From: Aquanectria penicillioides
Lineage: Eukaryota > Ascomycota > Sordariomycetes > Hypocreales > Nectriaceae
DNA length: 64,000 nt
Assembly: GCA_003415625.1 (NCBI GenBank)
Contig: PYIU01000004.1
Span: 2,666,001-2,730,000 of the forward strand
Direction of reading: 5' to 3'
The notes beneath the pieces are model-generated. The model worked only from the letters and a program-made list of their open reading frames with translations. It was not told the origin of the DNA and searched no databases. Positions 26,101 to 37,548 of this stretch are shown piece after piece (the first letter of the stretch is position 1; each line of letters begins with the position of its first letter). Made by a program: the position numbers and the translations under genes.

Positions 26101-28221
26101 TCCCGGAGGCACGCACAACTGGCCACCTTGTTCAGCCAACGGCTGGGGTTATGGCTACGACGACTACGAGGCCGAACACGATGACATCCCGGCAGCACCA
26201 AACTTGAACGGCACGGCAACGTATCTGTCTCAATACTAGACAGTACCGGTATGCAGGGTGCCTCACGTGCAGCGACATCAGCAAGGAGCCCATCCCTTGA
26301 TTCGTGTGTGTGATTACGTGCTCTCCCCTGCTGACGGGTTTGCAACATCGATTTCATACTTCCCTGTCCATTCATCACTGACGATGCACATCACACATAT
26401 CTCGGCGCCGAGTCTTGAAGAAACGATGATCGATCTGGGGGCTCCATCCCCAATGCACCGTAGTCATGTCGATCTGCTCTTTGTAGGGCGTTTTCCCGGG
26501 GGGGGGGCTTCCATGGCTCCCATCACATCCCGTCCGCCACAATCAAATGTCTTGCCTTGTTGAGCCAACTGTGATCTTGGTCCCAGCTTGGGCCCCCTTC
26601 GCCCTTCTCAAATCATTCACAGTTTCCGCCTCTACACGTGCATACGATGCCTTGCCGAAGCCAAAAGTACAAATGCAAGATGACAGCAGAAACAAGAAGA
26701 AAAAAAGAAGAAGAAGAAGACCCAATGCCTCGGACTCAATCCCCAGCCTCTTTTCTCATGTACCTGGCATACACGAACCGATTTGTTCCCTGGGGAGTCG
26801 TACGACTTATCCACCTCGTCCTCTTCCTCCCGATGACCCACCACCGCAAAGGCTACTGCACTTCGGTAGGGAAGCTAATACCCGATATAAACTCTTCATC
26901 CGTCAATCATCATACATGGACTGTAATTGACCAGGAAGGGGGAATAAACCCATCGGCTCAATGACGTAAAAAGGCTCAAGCTGTTCGATGCTCGAACGAG
27001 ACGAACATCTCTTGCCCCTCTCACGTTCACGGCGCCCTCCGGGGTTCCACACAACCCGGCACCCGTTCCCGTTAAACTCAACGGATGTATCATGGCTACG
27101 CTGACGAATGGACCCGATGTAGTCGGGTTCCGGTTCAGCCGCACCTTGTCGAGAAGCGAAAATCCGCGGCTCCAACTTTTAACGACGATCCAGCCTTTTT
27201 TTTTTTTTTCGCCGTCTCTTTAGCTGAGGGCGCCGCTTGCGGAGCGAGATGAACACACAATGATCCCTCCCTCTTTTTCCCCCACCACCCTGGAGACCCG
27301 CGACGCCGCCTTCGCGCTGTTACCGTCCCGCCGGTTTTTGCTTTTGAATCCCACTTGGGACCCTTCAGAGGAGCCTGACCAGAGGAGGCTGCCCCATGCA
27401 TACAGTATGGGCAATCCCAAACAGCCTTGCTTTTCTGGTAAAGTGGACGGTGCCACCGGGTTGGTTTTCCCAATTGGAGGCTTGTTCGCGGCCGGGTCCG
27501 GGGGGAACCGTCGTTGGTGCCCATGGCTGCTGCTGGCGACTACGAGAAAGACTCGGGCAAATGAGTAAACGATTCCATCACGAGTCAAGCTGGACACGGA
27601 CAATGCGGGGGTTGCAGCGGAAGGGGCTCTCATACATTCCCCTAGTCAGCAGTATCGACAGCGGGAGACGGGAAAGGGAAGATGAGATCGGGTCGCTTAC
27701 GTCCCGCCATGAGGTGCCGTTGTGATGCATCACCAGCGAGGATGCCTGCCCATGGAGATGTCATTTCTTCAACGTTTCTAAATTGTGCTTAAATGATCCG
27801 AGTGCGTGTCGTAGAGTGGTACCAGACAATGCTCTTCCAACCCTCTCATTAAACTTGGAGGAAGTAAAAGCAAGCAATCGTGTGTTGTCGACTATCCATC
27901 TATCAAGAGCGCCAGCCTAGGCAGTTCTGTCATATCTTCTCGTTCCATGCGTTCCCCCGCCACTACCACACCAACGTTCCCGCATTGCCCCCTTCTTTAT
28001 GTGCTCCAGGTACCTACTCCGCCTGACTCTACTACCTATGTATGTTAGACAGGCCAGCGCTATTCCTGTCCAGGGCTGGTCCTGGGCGTGTGTTTGGGAG
28101 CGTCAGCGTGGGCTGGCACTACGCTACCAACATATGCAAATGATATGCAGACGCACAGCAAGAATGACAACACAATCCTTACGCTGCGGTGCGTTGCGCA
28201 GGGCCACGGCGCGCACAGGGC

Positions 28222-28268
28222 GCTGTGGACGCCTGTGGACGCCTGTGGACGCCTTTGGACGCCTGTGG
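28222..28268. repeat. 10-bp tandem repeat (GTGGACGCCT units)
   Basis: About five tandem copies of a decamer with one or two substitutions. No coding context. Confidence 0.85.
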
Positions 28269-31200
28269 GCTCTGTGACCATCGCCCCGAGTAATCGTGAG
28301 GGAGAGGGAGGGTGTTATCATGTTATGGTTCAGCCAGGTCTCACTCTCGGGGCGCGGGAGAGGCATTCGGGATTCTCAGCCCAACAAAGCTCAGACGCAC
28401 GAACACGTTACACGTTACACGTTCTGTCCTGTCCTGTCCAGCACACACACGCCGAGCGACGAGGGAGGCCAGGCGACGGGGTACTTGGTGTCATTCATTG
28501 GCCGGCATTTGTGTCGATCAAATCAAATTCAGCTGACAACTTGTCGTCCACAGGGACCGGCGCCAAACTATATTGACAATTGCCGATCCCCTAGCGGCAC
28601 GCCCAGTTACCGCCACCCTCCCATCCCATCTCGACACCATCTCGCGAGGCGTTCTACCGGCGCGCTCATTGGTGCTCTGCCAATAATCGTCCCCTCGCCA
28701 TCTCCGGGAGCTAAGATGCTAGCACTGCGCCATTGACGACTCGACCAAAGCCTGGCCAAGTTTGAGGCTGTCGTGGACGGTTGAGCGGCGGGCCTTTCGC
28801 TTACATTTGCCCACCGCAACTCTCGCTCAGGGCTGCAGCACCCCTATACGGACACCACCACCACACAGCTGCCACCACCGCCAACAATACATAGTAGCAA
28901 ACCCTCCAAGAGCTGACCAGGCAATAATTTGCGGCGCGATGCTCCGCGACCCTCCTGCAGGACGTACAGAGGGCAGTGCGAACTACGGAGCAACATGCAT
29001 AGGGCATAGGCTGGCCCAGACTCTGCCGTTACTTTCATGACCGTTGCTCTGTCTTGGTTGACGAGTCACTAACCACCGAGCCGTCATGTTGAACGAGCCC
29101 ACACTAATCCTCGCGGCCTCGCTTCCTCGCTCTTAACTACCCCCTCCCCCCCACAAGACACCTCGCCTCGGCGACGATCTTCAGGGATCTCGCACGGCCT
29201 CTCCCATGGTAAGACACGTTCGGGTCGATGGGGAGGGAGCATTTCTTATTAGTCAGTATCCCGCGACCTCTTTCCGCCCCTTCCCAGGGAGAGTTGTCGA
29301 GACTCTTGAAATCGTCTCCACTTGTGTATTCTGTATCGCCCTCCCTGGCCCTTGTGATCCAGCGCCACGACAATCCGCCTCCATGGATAGATGTGCTTAA
29401 ATTTGTTTGTGTTTACTTTCTTTTCTTTTTTTTCCTCTTTTTCTCGGAGGGGTACTGACGCCGTTTGCTTGTTTTCTCTTGAGACAAACAGAAAAGAAAT
29501 TGGTAGCTTTTCTCTCCTACTCTATGTTTGTGCACGTTAGTTCGAGAGTGGATTTTGGCCGACGAGATATGCAGACAGTCGGATCACGTAGGGCCAGATG
29601 GGGATAAAGAGGGCCACAGACGAAATGCGTATATGCCAAGAGGGGCATGAGATGATTCACCTGACCGAGGACGTTGCGCTCGCATTTGACTGAAAAGGAA
29701 TACATCGCTACAAGTGACAATACACGAGGAAGAGACATATCTCTGCGCCTGGTGCGTGGAATTCAACCCTTGTTGCTGCGGTGCGCGGCCCCTGTATGTT
29801 GATATTGCTTGTTTACATGTCGTATTCAGATTGTCGACGACACGATCTCGCAGAGCATCTCTCCCAGTCTTAACAATCCGCGTGCCCTGCGCCATGTGGT
29901 GTGCTGTGCATGTGTAGTCCTTCGTGTCGGTCGACAGCCAACAAAACCTCCGAAACAATCGTCACCCGTCACAGACACATCCCTAGTAGTCTGATAGTCG
30001 TATGATGGGCTGGTGCCAGGAATGTGTTTGGGGCAGCTGTCAGTGAGCAACGAATCTGGATCAGATCAGGACCGAGCTCATGCCAGTGATATGCGGGCAC
30101 TATGAGATTCCCCCTCCAGATGTCTCACTCTTGGTCCCGGTAAAAGGCCATCTGAGTCCCTTGCAATTTCATGAGACTGAGTCTGCGACATTCCGTTGAA
30201 CTGCCGCAAACAAGCTATGTAGTATGGGATAGTGATGGTCGATCGCCCGCGGTGGAATCGTCAGTGCGTCTAGGAAACCAAACTCCCAGGCTCAATGATA
30301 TGATTACTGATTCAAGTTCATTCAACCGAAGAGTGATCGTGGATAGGACGGTCGCTGTCCTATCCGATTCTCGTAGGGTGATAGTCAGTCTGTTTCACTG
30401 GCTGTCTCAGTCACCCTTCGTCAGCTGTCTGAAGGTCATATGGGACTGGGTCTTGGGCATGATAGTGTAAGACTAGGACATATCCCTCGGGACTTTGCAA
30501 CTGTTCAGTGAGGCTCATTTTAGAGTATCAGACGGCAACAGATGGAAATTCGCGCGACATCAGGGATAGAATTGAGCAGTTCCCTTGAGGCGTCTCGACA
30601 CGTTGCTCAGCATATCCGCGACATGACCAATTACCCACTTGGCCTTTTGGTAAGCCAAATTTACTCTGAGAAAATCCACAAGCTACTCGTATAGTTGTGT
30701 ATGCACTGTAACTCGCTTCCCTGTCATTCTGTTTTATCCAACTTTGCCGCATCAAGTAGTCCAAATCCAATGATATCATTTCACGCCATTGCATGCTATT
30801 AAATGTAAATCATAACAGCGCGCTAGGTGATATGCGGTATTGAAATCGGACGAATCGAGGACTTGCATACACTTGCAAGATGCTCTGTCATCTTGACCAG
30901 GGTCACTAACCGTATCGTTTTTCCTTGCATGTTCACTGTAGGGACTCAACACCTGGTTGATGACTCACGAAGATTAAACATAACCAATGCCAAGTTGATA
31001 ACCCATTTCGAGCCATCACATTGAATGGTCTTCATCATTACTTGCCTCCTTGAAGCCAATGCCTGCAGATATGACAATGAAGCTGGGAAAACGAGAACTC
31101 AAAGTTCGTCTGGTGGCAGTGAGCATGAGTCATGTTGAAGACTTGCACAAATTATAGCCTAGTGAACGTGTTACCTTGTATAGGTGTGTATGAATTATCG

Positions 31201-31694
31201 TTGTTACATTTGTCATGAATGGTTTACTTTGGAATAGCCAGAGAGTTGTTAATGACAACTTTGAAGAATCTCTCGACTTCTTCCAGGGTCGTTTTCTTGA
31301 TGGGGCAACTGGTAAATCTTGGGTTGTGGAGAGGGCCATCATGGTCCCCAAGAAAGATGATGACGAAGAAGGTGAGGAGGCTGCGGGTCTCATCTCGACC
31401 GGTCGGTCATCTCCTCATGGCTTAATGTTGGCTTACCAGCTGCGTTATGAATGTTGGGGTCATGGCTATGCGACGGAGGCATTGAAGGTATTCCTGGAGG
31501 AATACTGGAGCACTCTAAAAATGGCACCTCAATCAGAAGTCTACGCAGAGCATAGGCTGGGTGGTAGGGCTATAGGAAATCTGGGTGAAAAGATTAAGTC
31601 TACTAGATGCAATGAAACATGCGGGGGGAGAGTAATTGGGAGGATAGAGGCAGACTTATTGCGATTCAAGGGAATGAGGTCTCAGGCTGTTTGA
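31201..31694 (+). pseudogene. GNAT-type acetyltransferase remnant
   Basis: The open frame contains the core GNAT acetyl-CoA-binding stretch, reading ECWGHGYATEAL followed by a helix ending FLEEYW. This matches the R/Q-x-x-G-x-G/A motif and following helix of RimJ/RimL-type N-acetyltransferases, with a Gly-His-Gly-Tyr-Ala variant. An acidic loop (KKDDDEEGEEAAG) precedes it, also seen in fungal members. The N-terminal strand and helix expected upstream are not in the same frame, and the C-terminal part beyond the motif loses resemblance to the family. I therefore read it as a truncated or decayed copy. An intact gene with introns that I failed to see remains possible. It lies isolated in gene-poor sequence. 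Confidence 0.5.
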
Positions 31695-32786
31695 AAACCG
31701 GATAAACTAGAGAAATGAATGACTTGTTATGCAGCTTGAAAGAGTGTTGAGATTGATATGTTATGTTGTTGAATTGACCTGTTAAAAGTATAGAACCCAA
31801 AGTAGCACTTGTTTCGGCATAGGGGTACCTCCAGTTTTTGCTGAGGTGCTGTGGTTCAATTTGACCAGATCCCTACCCTGGACCTTGATATTGGCATGAC
31901 CAGCAAATGTGTGGCTCGTAAAAGGCACAAACACCACCAACTCCCAGTGCTACCGAATCACATAGAATTAGGAATCTCACGTCACACAAGGCGAAGTCAA
32001 AACGCGGGACCATCTGTTTATTCGTTTCTATTTTTTTAACGACTCATTCTGGGCTGACATGCGTTTGCTTCTTTGTCAGTTTGCTCTCACATTCCACCCA
32101 CACAGACAAGGATGATGCACCAGCGGCCATTGCACCACACCACACCACTTCTGCGCAGTCTTCACTGATTGGTATTGTCCTCGCCTCACAAAGACGGGCA
32201 GGGAAAAAAGGACGCTCAAATCCGGCAGCCTCGGAGAGAAAGCCACTCTGACATTTCTCTTTGTTTCTGACGACGCCAACAAAGAGGACTCGCCTCTTCC
32301 TTCTTCTCCCCTCTTTCTCCCTACATCATCACCACCGAGACCAACAAAGGCTAAAACAACGAGGTTGACGTCAAGCTTTTTGTCAAGGTTGTCCAACCCA
32401 AGCAACCCCCACGACGAGCTATCAACTCTCCCGCCCCATCTCAGTGGGCTTCTAGCGCCGTCGTTTCTGAGGCTAGGGCTCTCCCAGCACCTGGAGTTTA
32501 GTGGGGTTTGGCCCAGCCGTACCGGCGACTCCAGCGCTCATCTGGGGCTTTCCCTCGTTCCGCTCCGCCCCCAGTCGTTGCCCGCCACTCAGACCGTCAT
32601 CATTCGGCGCTTCCACTCACGCCCCAGCTGCAACTCTAGCTCATCATCTCCATCAACTCCGACGTCGACATCAAGGCGCCCTGGGACCGCTGGTGATCCC
32701 AGCCCTCCTTTGCCCCTCCCGCTTCCGCTGAGCCCGTCCCATAATCCCTCAAAGACTCCGCACGCTCTCCGCCGGCTGCCATCGCC
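31695..32786. promoter_or_regulatory. EAF upstream region
   Basis: About 1.1 kb with no credible gene. The last 700 bp before the EAF ATG is C/T-rich on the plus strand, as in the MED12 leader, and probably contains the promoter and 5' UTR. No precise motif is claimed. Confidence 0.4.
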
Positions 32787-33862
32787 ATGGCTGGCCTGAT
32801 TGACCCGACCAAGACGGGGAACTACCCGGTCCTCCTGGGTGACGGCCTTTTGGGCGACACGTCCAACTCCAACAAGATCTTTACCGGTATTCGATGTGCG
32901 TCTACTGATTCATTTCCCCCGATGTTCTCGCGTCAATGAAATGCTCACGCTTCCCTCTAGACAATCACAAGCCTCCCTCGGCCCCGAGTTCGGCCCGCTT
33001 GAAGCCGTCAACCCCAGGCAAGACCACCTCATACGACCTCTCGTACACCGGCGATGACGGCAAATGCTCCTTCACTGGCCCTCGAAATACCGAAGACAGC
33101 CAATATGTCCTGTACTTTGACCCCGAGCGCAAGGCATTCATCCTTGATAAAGTTGATTCAACCTTCAACTTGAACGTGACCCGACTGCCGGACAACCCCG
33201 ACCCCGACAGCCTTCGTCGGCAATACCCTCCCATCGACACCGCGTCGCGTCCTCCCCCCAAGGCCAGCAAACCCGCGAGCGCCAACACCGACGCTGCAAA
33301 ACCCGCCCCCAAGCCTCGCGCCAAGGCCCCCGTTCAGAAGAAGGAGGTCAAGCGCAAGCAGCCGGAGAAGAAGCAGCCTCCGAAGTCGATTAGCCTGTCG
33401 CTGCCTGTACCTGTTCCTGAGAAGGAGAAGGAGAAGGAGAAGCCGAAGCGCAGCCAATTCGAGGAGGAGGATGAGGAAGACGATGATGACGGTGGCCTCC
33501 TGGTCGAGTACCCTGGCGCCGATCCCAGATCCGGCGGTCGCCAGACTGACTTCTCCCCTGCCTTCCCTTCGGTGCGTCGCTTTGACGATTTCATGAACCA
33601 GCGGGAGTCTGAGGGTGATGACGCCGACGGCGAGGATGATGACGAGCCCGACATGGACTTCAAGTTGCCCAGTCCTGTCAACCACCATTCGCAACCGCCT
33701 CAGCCTGAGCCCATGTACATGGATGTTGATGAGGACAATGGTGGAGGAGATCTTGAGGATGATCTCGAGAAGGAGTTGGAGATTGCATTTGAGGATTTGG
33801 AAAACAGCAACGAGGGCACTCCCGATGCTGGCGACGAGAGTGAAATCAGCGAGGAGGACTAG
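32787..33862 (+). CDS. RNA polymerase II elongation factor EAF family protein
   Basis: Two exons, 32787-32895 and 32961-33862, with a 65 bp intron (GTGCGT to CTCTAG), give 336 aa in phase. The N-terminal EAF (ELL-associated factor) domain covers about residues 8-115: it starts with NYPVLLGDGL, then SYDLSYTGDDG, then YVLYFDPERKAFILDKVDSTFNLN cut into the expected strand pattern, ending at a NVTRLP motif. EAF stimulates ELL-type elongation factors on RNA polymerase II in the nucleus. A Lys/Pro-rich linker with KEKEKEKPKR follows, then a strongly acidic C-terminal half (EEEDEEDDDD, EDDDEPDMDF), also typical. It converges on the GFA-fold gene with 284 bp between stop codons. Confidence 0.9.
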
Positions 33863-34146
33863 ATCCACTGGCGCTTTGTTTTTGTTTACGGCTCCTTGCC
33901 TTGCTTTTCATGTCCGTTGCAGCACATGGCGTTTCTAGGAAAGGGAATAAGCTTTGATCTCGTAGGAACGAGTTTCACCAAGTTGGCGTTGAAGGAAGAT
34001 TTACCAGCCTATTTCTCGATACCAGCTACCAGCTACACTACAACAGCTTGCTTCCGTGGTAGAAGCACAATGAATTCACACGCTCATAAAAGAGTTGACT
34101 TGTCCACCCCGACCGCAGACCCAATTCCCAAGACGCTATCTCGTGC

Positions 34147-34686
34147 TCAGTTTATCCGCTCTGCGCCGTCCCCCTCGCAATCCATTTTCCACTTCTCCCC
34201 TTGCAGGTGATCTGTCACTCCAGGAATCTCATCCTTGCACCACAGATGGACGCGGGCGTCGGTCAGCACAGCCCCCCACCGTTCCAACACGTCCTTATCA
34301 AATGTGCCCACTGCCACGGAGGTTTTGTCCTCGCGCTCGTCCCTCCAGAACAGGAAGCTTCCGCACTCGCCGCAGAATCCGCGCCCGCAATGGGGCGTTG
34401 CGTGGAATGTTTTGAGCGTGGATTGCGATGAGAAGGTTACAGCCGCGTTGGGTACGCCGTGGAACCGCGCGAGGAGAGAGCCTGTGTTTTGTCGGCACTG
34501 ATGGCACTGACAGGTTGTGGCCTGCCAAGTGATGCAGTGTTAGTATGTATACATTGTCATGCGCGTGCAAGGGACGGTTCATCGTACCGAGGTACTGAAA
34601 GAGTGGCCTGGAGGGAAGGTCATGGTGTACCGAACGGAGCCGCAGAGGCAGCCGCCAGTAACTGATTGTGGTGTTTCCGAGGCCAT
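34147..34686 (-). CDS. GFA / CENP-V domain zinc protein
   Basis: Two exons, 34686-34588 and 34521-34147, separated by a 66 bp GT-AG intron with a CTAAC branch, give 157 aa. The protein has the metal-binding pattern of the glutathione-dependent formaldehyde-activating enzyme / CENP-V fold: GGCLCGSVRY near residue 12-21, CQCHQCRQNTGS near 37-48, and CGRGFCGECGSFLFW in the middle. Family members bind zinc through these cysteines, and some bind glutathione. The substrate of fungal paralogues is usually unknown, so I assign only the fold. The length is usual for the family. The exon join lies exactly between the first and second cysteine clusters. Confidence 0.88.
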
Positions 34687-35871
34687 GATATCGGATCCTG
34701 TGATAAGGAAGTGATATGAGTATCGGAGATTTCTCACGCCTCTTTTTTCGATGCGAATAAGAACAGACAAAATTAAGATGTTAATAAGGATAGGATTCAT
34801 TCATGGGCACCCAAATGATTTCCCCGATTTATACGTCATGGTGAAGGGGGCCATGTCAACGGCGCCTTTCACCTCCTCCCGTGCGCTGGCGTTGTCTGGG
34901 CATGTCACCACATTGAATAAGAGAATGAATGGGGCCGTCGATGCCCATTACAAATCAAGAATCTCGCAGTCGATTTCTTGGCTCACATTGGTGAACATGA
35001 ACAGAAATGTATCCATAATGGGCGTTTCCTGACCTTGTTGACAGGAATGGTGCATGGGACAATAAACATGAACAACCCCAAGCTTACGAGGAGACTGGCA
35101 TTGGACAAAGTAGATTCATATTGAGTGTCGTATTGAAATGCGTTATCTAGACTGGAAGCATTTATCAGCGACAGCTCTGTCTTTAGCAGTGGTCCATGAA
35201 TGCCAAGACCTTCTTGCGAGTTTCTTCTCTTTCGCCACCATTGGTTCCTGACCGGATGGCTCGACGTCAACTTGTATGAAACGAGGGACAAGTCAGTTTC
35301 TATGCGCTTGAGAATTCGAGCGTCGTATTTGCTACATGGGATCACATCGATTTTGCAATTGTTTGAATGCCGCAACTACAAGACTTCCATTCTCTCCTCT
35401 CGCCTCAAGACGGGGTGTGGATGGTAATCTTTGAAGGTGTAAAATATTGGGCCGCAGCTACTAAGTGAAATCTGGGATTCACGAGATGATTATTTCTCTT
35501 ATCGAAACAAGCCCGAGGGACTCGTTGCGTGCCAATGGCCAGGCTCGCTCTTCACTGTGAAAGGAGAACATGCCAATATTGATCTAGTAATGTAGCAACC
35601 TTATCACTTCTGGAAATGTAGTTGCTTGGATGATTACGGGTACAAGCCTCAATCTGTTGGTGAGCAAAAGCCCCTGCGGTATTTTGTTATTAGTATACTG
35701 GCCCTAGCCCACGTTGCCACACAACCACACGGTGTTGCTATGTATCTTCGCGAGTTAGTCACAACCGGTATTTACCTAAGGTAGGCAGCAGAGTGAGGCT
35801 ACGTTTGCTAACATCACATCTGCAGTTGACATTGGTGTTGCTCAAGAACCTCAATCTCTCCTTCAATAAGG
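34687..35871. other. AT-rich intergenic region beside HET relic
   Basis: About 1.2 kb of relatively AT-rich sequence. A 130-residue minus-strand frame at 34983-35375 has a possible hydrophobic segment but no family match I know, and I do not call it a gene. This stretch and the HET relic to its right look like one degraded accessory patch between the GFA-fold gene and POP1. Confidence 0.4.
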
Positions 35872-37475
35872 ATGGCTGAGAAGGAACCGGTATCATTGCC
35901 CCAGGAAAACTCAAACTCGAACAGATACGTTTATCGTGGAATCGATTCGTCTTATCGAACTTTCCCCTGACAACAAGCAAGAACCGCTCTCATGTCGTAT
36001 TCGCTATGTTGACCTTGCCGGTTTCCCTAGCTTTGAAGTCATCTCACATGTCTAGGGAGACGAAACCCCCCCAAAAAATTCCCATTTTCTGCGATGGCGC
36101 CGAATTGTTTATCACCAGAAACCTCGCTGCTGCGCTGAAACGATTTCGACCCGAAAGTGCTGACCCAATACCTCGCTCGCTGTGGACGGATAGCATCTAT
36201 ATCGATTAGAGTAGTGACGATGAAAAGGTTGCTCAAGTCCCGGCTATGGGCAAAATATTCAGTCAGGTGGAAATGGTGCTGATCTGGCTCGGCGAAGAGA
36301 ACAATCCAGAGGACACAGCCAAGGCATTGAGATGCGTTCAAGATTGTTGTAATCATATTCAACCTCGATTTCGAGAATTCACCGACTGGGAAAAAAGAAA
36401 GGATGATGGCGAGCAAGCTGAGCATCCAAGGCGGGCCACCCGCCTTCGTCCGGGACCCTGAGCACGTGAACAGACACTTTAGCATCAAGCTAGTCGATGA
36501 CCCAGGCTACGAAGCTCTTCTGACACTTTTCAACGTCTATGGTTCTCAAGGGCATGGACGTTTCCGGAAAGCTGGCTGGCAAAGTAGCGGCGGTTCTTTT
36601 GCGGACCTTGGGACCTATCTTCGGACGATGTTCAATTTGTTTGGTCTGCACTTTTCTAGACTGCATAGCTTCACTGGAGACTGCCGCTATGACACCTCGA
36701 GGCATACAGGAGGAATGATACACTTACGTAGCTTCTGGAGAGACTGCTACCAAACGTGGGAGCAAATTCTGAGTCTTCGCCGGGGGGCGGGTTGATTTAC
36801 TTGATCCTGGGATCTATTGAGGATACGATCGGGATACAAGTTGACTATAAAAGGGACTGTCCAAAAGTTTTTGCAGAATTCACCTTCAGGCATATTGAAC
36901 ACTTTGACACACTGTCGATTCTTGGACAAGTCGATTCCAGCCCAGACACAAGCAACCTACCCTCTTGGGTTCCAGATTGGCGACAACGGCACCATCAACG
37001 CATGTTTACTGATACTATACCAATGAAAAACAAGGAAAAATACTCTTATTCTGGATCTTCAACTCCTAGGATGCAATTGTCTTGTGACTTGCAAGAGCTA
37101 ACTCTCTGCGGACTTGAATTAGGCACCATCACCGCCACGCTTGACGAAATCAATGAGGGCAAATCCCAATGGATGAATAAACGGATTGCCTCCGTAAAGT
37201 GCAGACTCTATGAGACTACGATAGAACCGGCAGATACCGTGTTGCTCAGAGCAATGGCTGCGCACTTTGCCCTCTACAACATGCAGGCTCTCAATGCGCG
37301 TTGGGGCCCAGATGCAATGGAGCACATCAACTCTCTTAATAACCCAGAACGAGAGCGAGAAAAAGGTGAGTTCTACAAGAGGATGACGATAAAAAACACA
37401 GGCAGCTGGTATTTTTTTTTCAACCGAAAATCACCTTTTGGGTGTACTCGTAAAACACGACCTCGTTACCAATAG
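35872..37475 (+). pseudogene. HET (heterokaryon incompatibility) domain pseudogene
   Basis: Fragments of one HET-domain protein appear in order but in changing frames. An N-terminal piece starts at ATG 35872. A second (IRLIELSPDNKQEPLSCRI, then YVDLAGFPSFEVISHV) ends in TAG at 36053, where the family has Trp of the SYxWGD motif. A third (KIPIFCDGAELFITRNLAAAL) ends SLWTDSIYID-TAG at 36207, where the family reads D-A-I-C-I-D-Q. It continues MGKIFSQVEMVLIWLGEENN. A large C-terminal piece (36756-37475) includes DTLSILGQVDSSPDTSNLPSW and PDW. HET proteins trigger cell death between incompatible strains. At least two nonsense codons and several frameshifts, one near a C7A6 tract at 36066-36078, make this non-functional. 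Both TAGs fit RIP-type changes. Confidence 0.88.
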
Positions 37476-37548
37476 ATTTTCTCGTCGTTTGAGATGATTA
37501 TTTACCAACACTACTGTTTATTTTACCCATGCTTTGACTCCATGCAAC

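Larger units (their letters stand above)
23039..31200. other. Large gene-poor region (8 kb)
   Basis: No gene could be supported. Open frames are short, overlap on both strands and show low-complexity translation. The first 700 bp is probably the promoter and leader of the RBR gene. Simple-sequence features are numerous: a GACTGGA/GCAGA tandem tract (24120-24182), a (TG)n tract near 24532, C runs of 15 and 16 (25542-25556, 26085-26100) and a 10-bp tandem (about 28222-28268). I see no transposase, integrase or reverse transcriptase remnant, and no terminal repeats. Confidence 0.4.

Noticed and set aside
33158..33868. 236-codon minus-strand open frame opposite EAF
   Set aside because: Leu/Arg-rich antisense shadow of the acidic, codon-biased EAF second exon.
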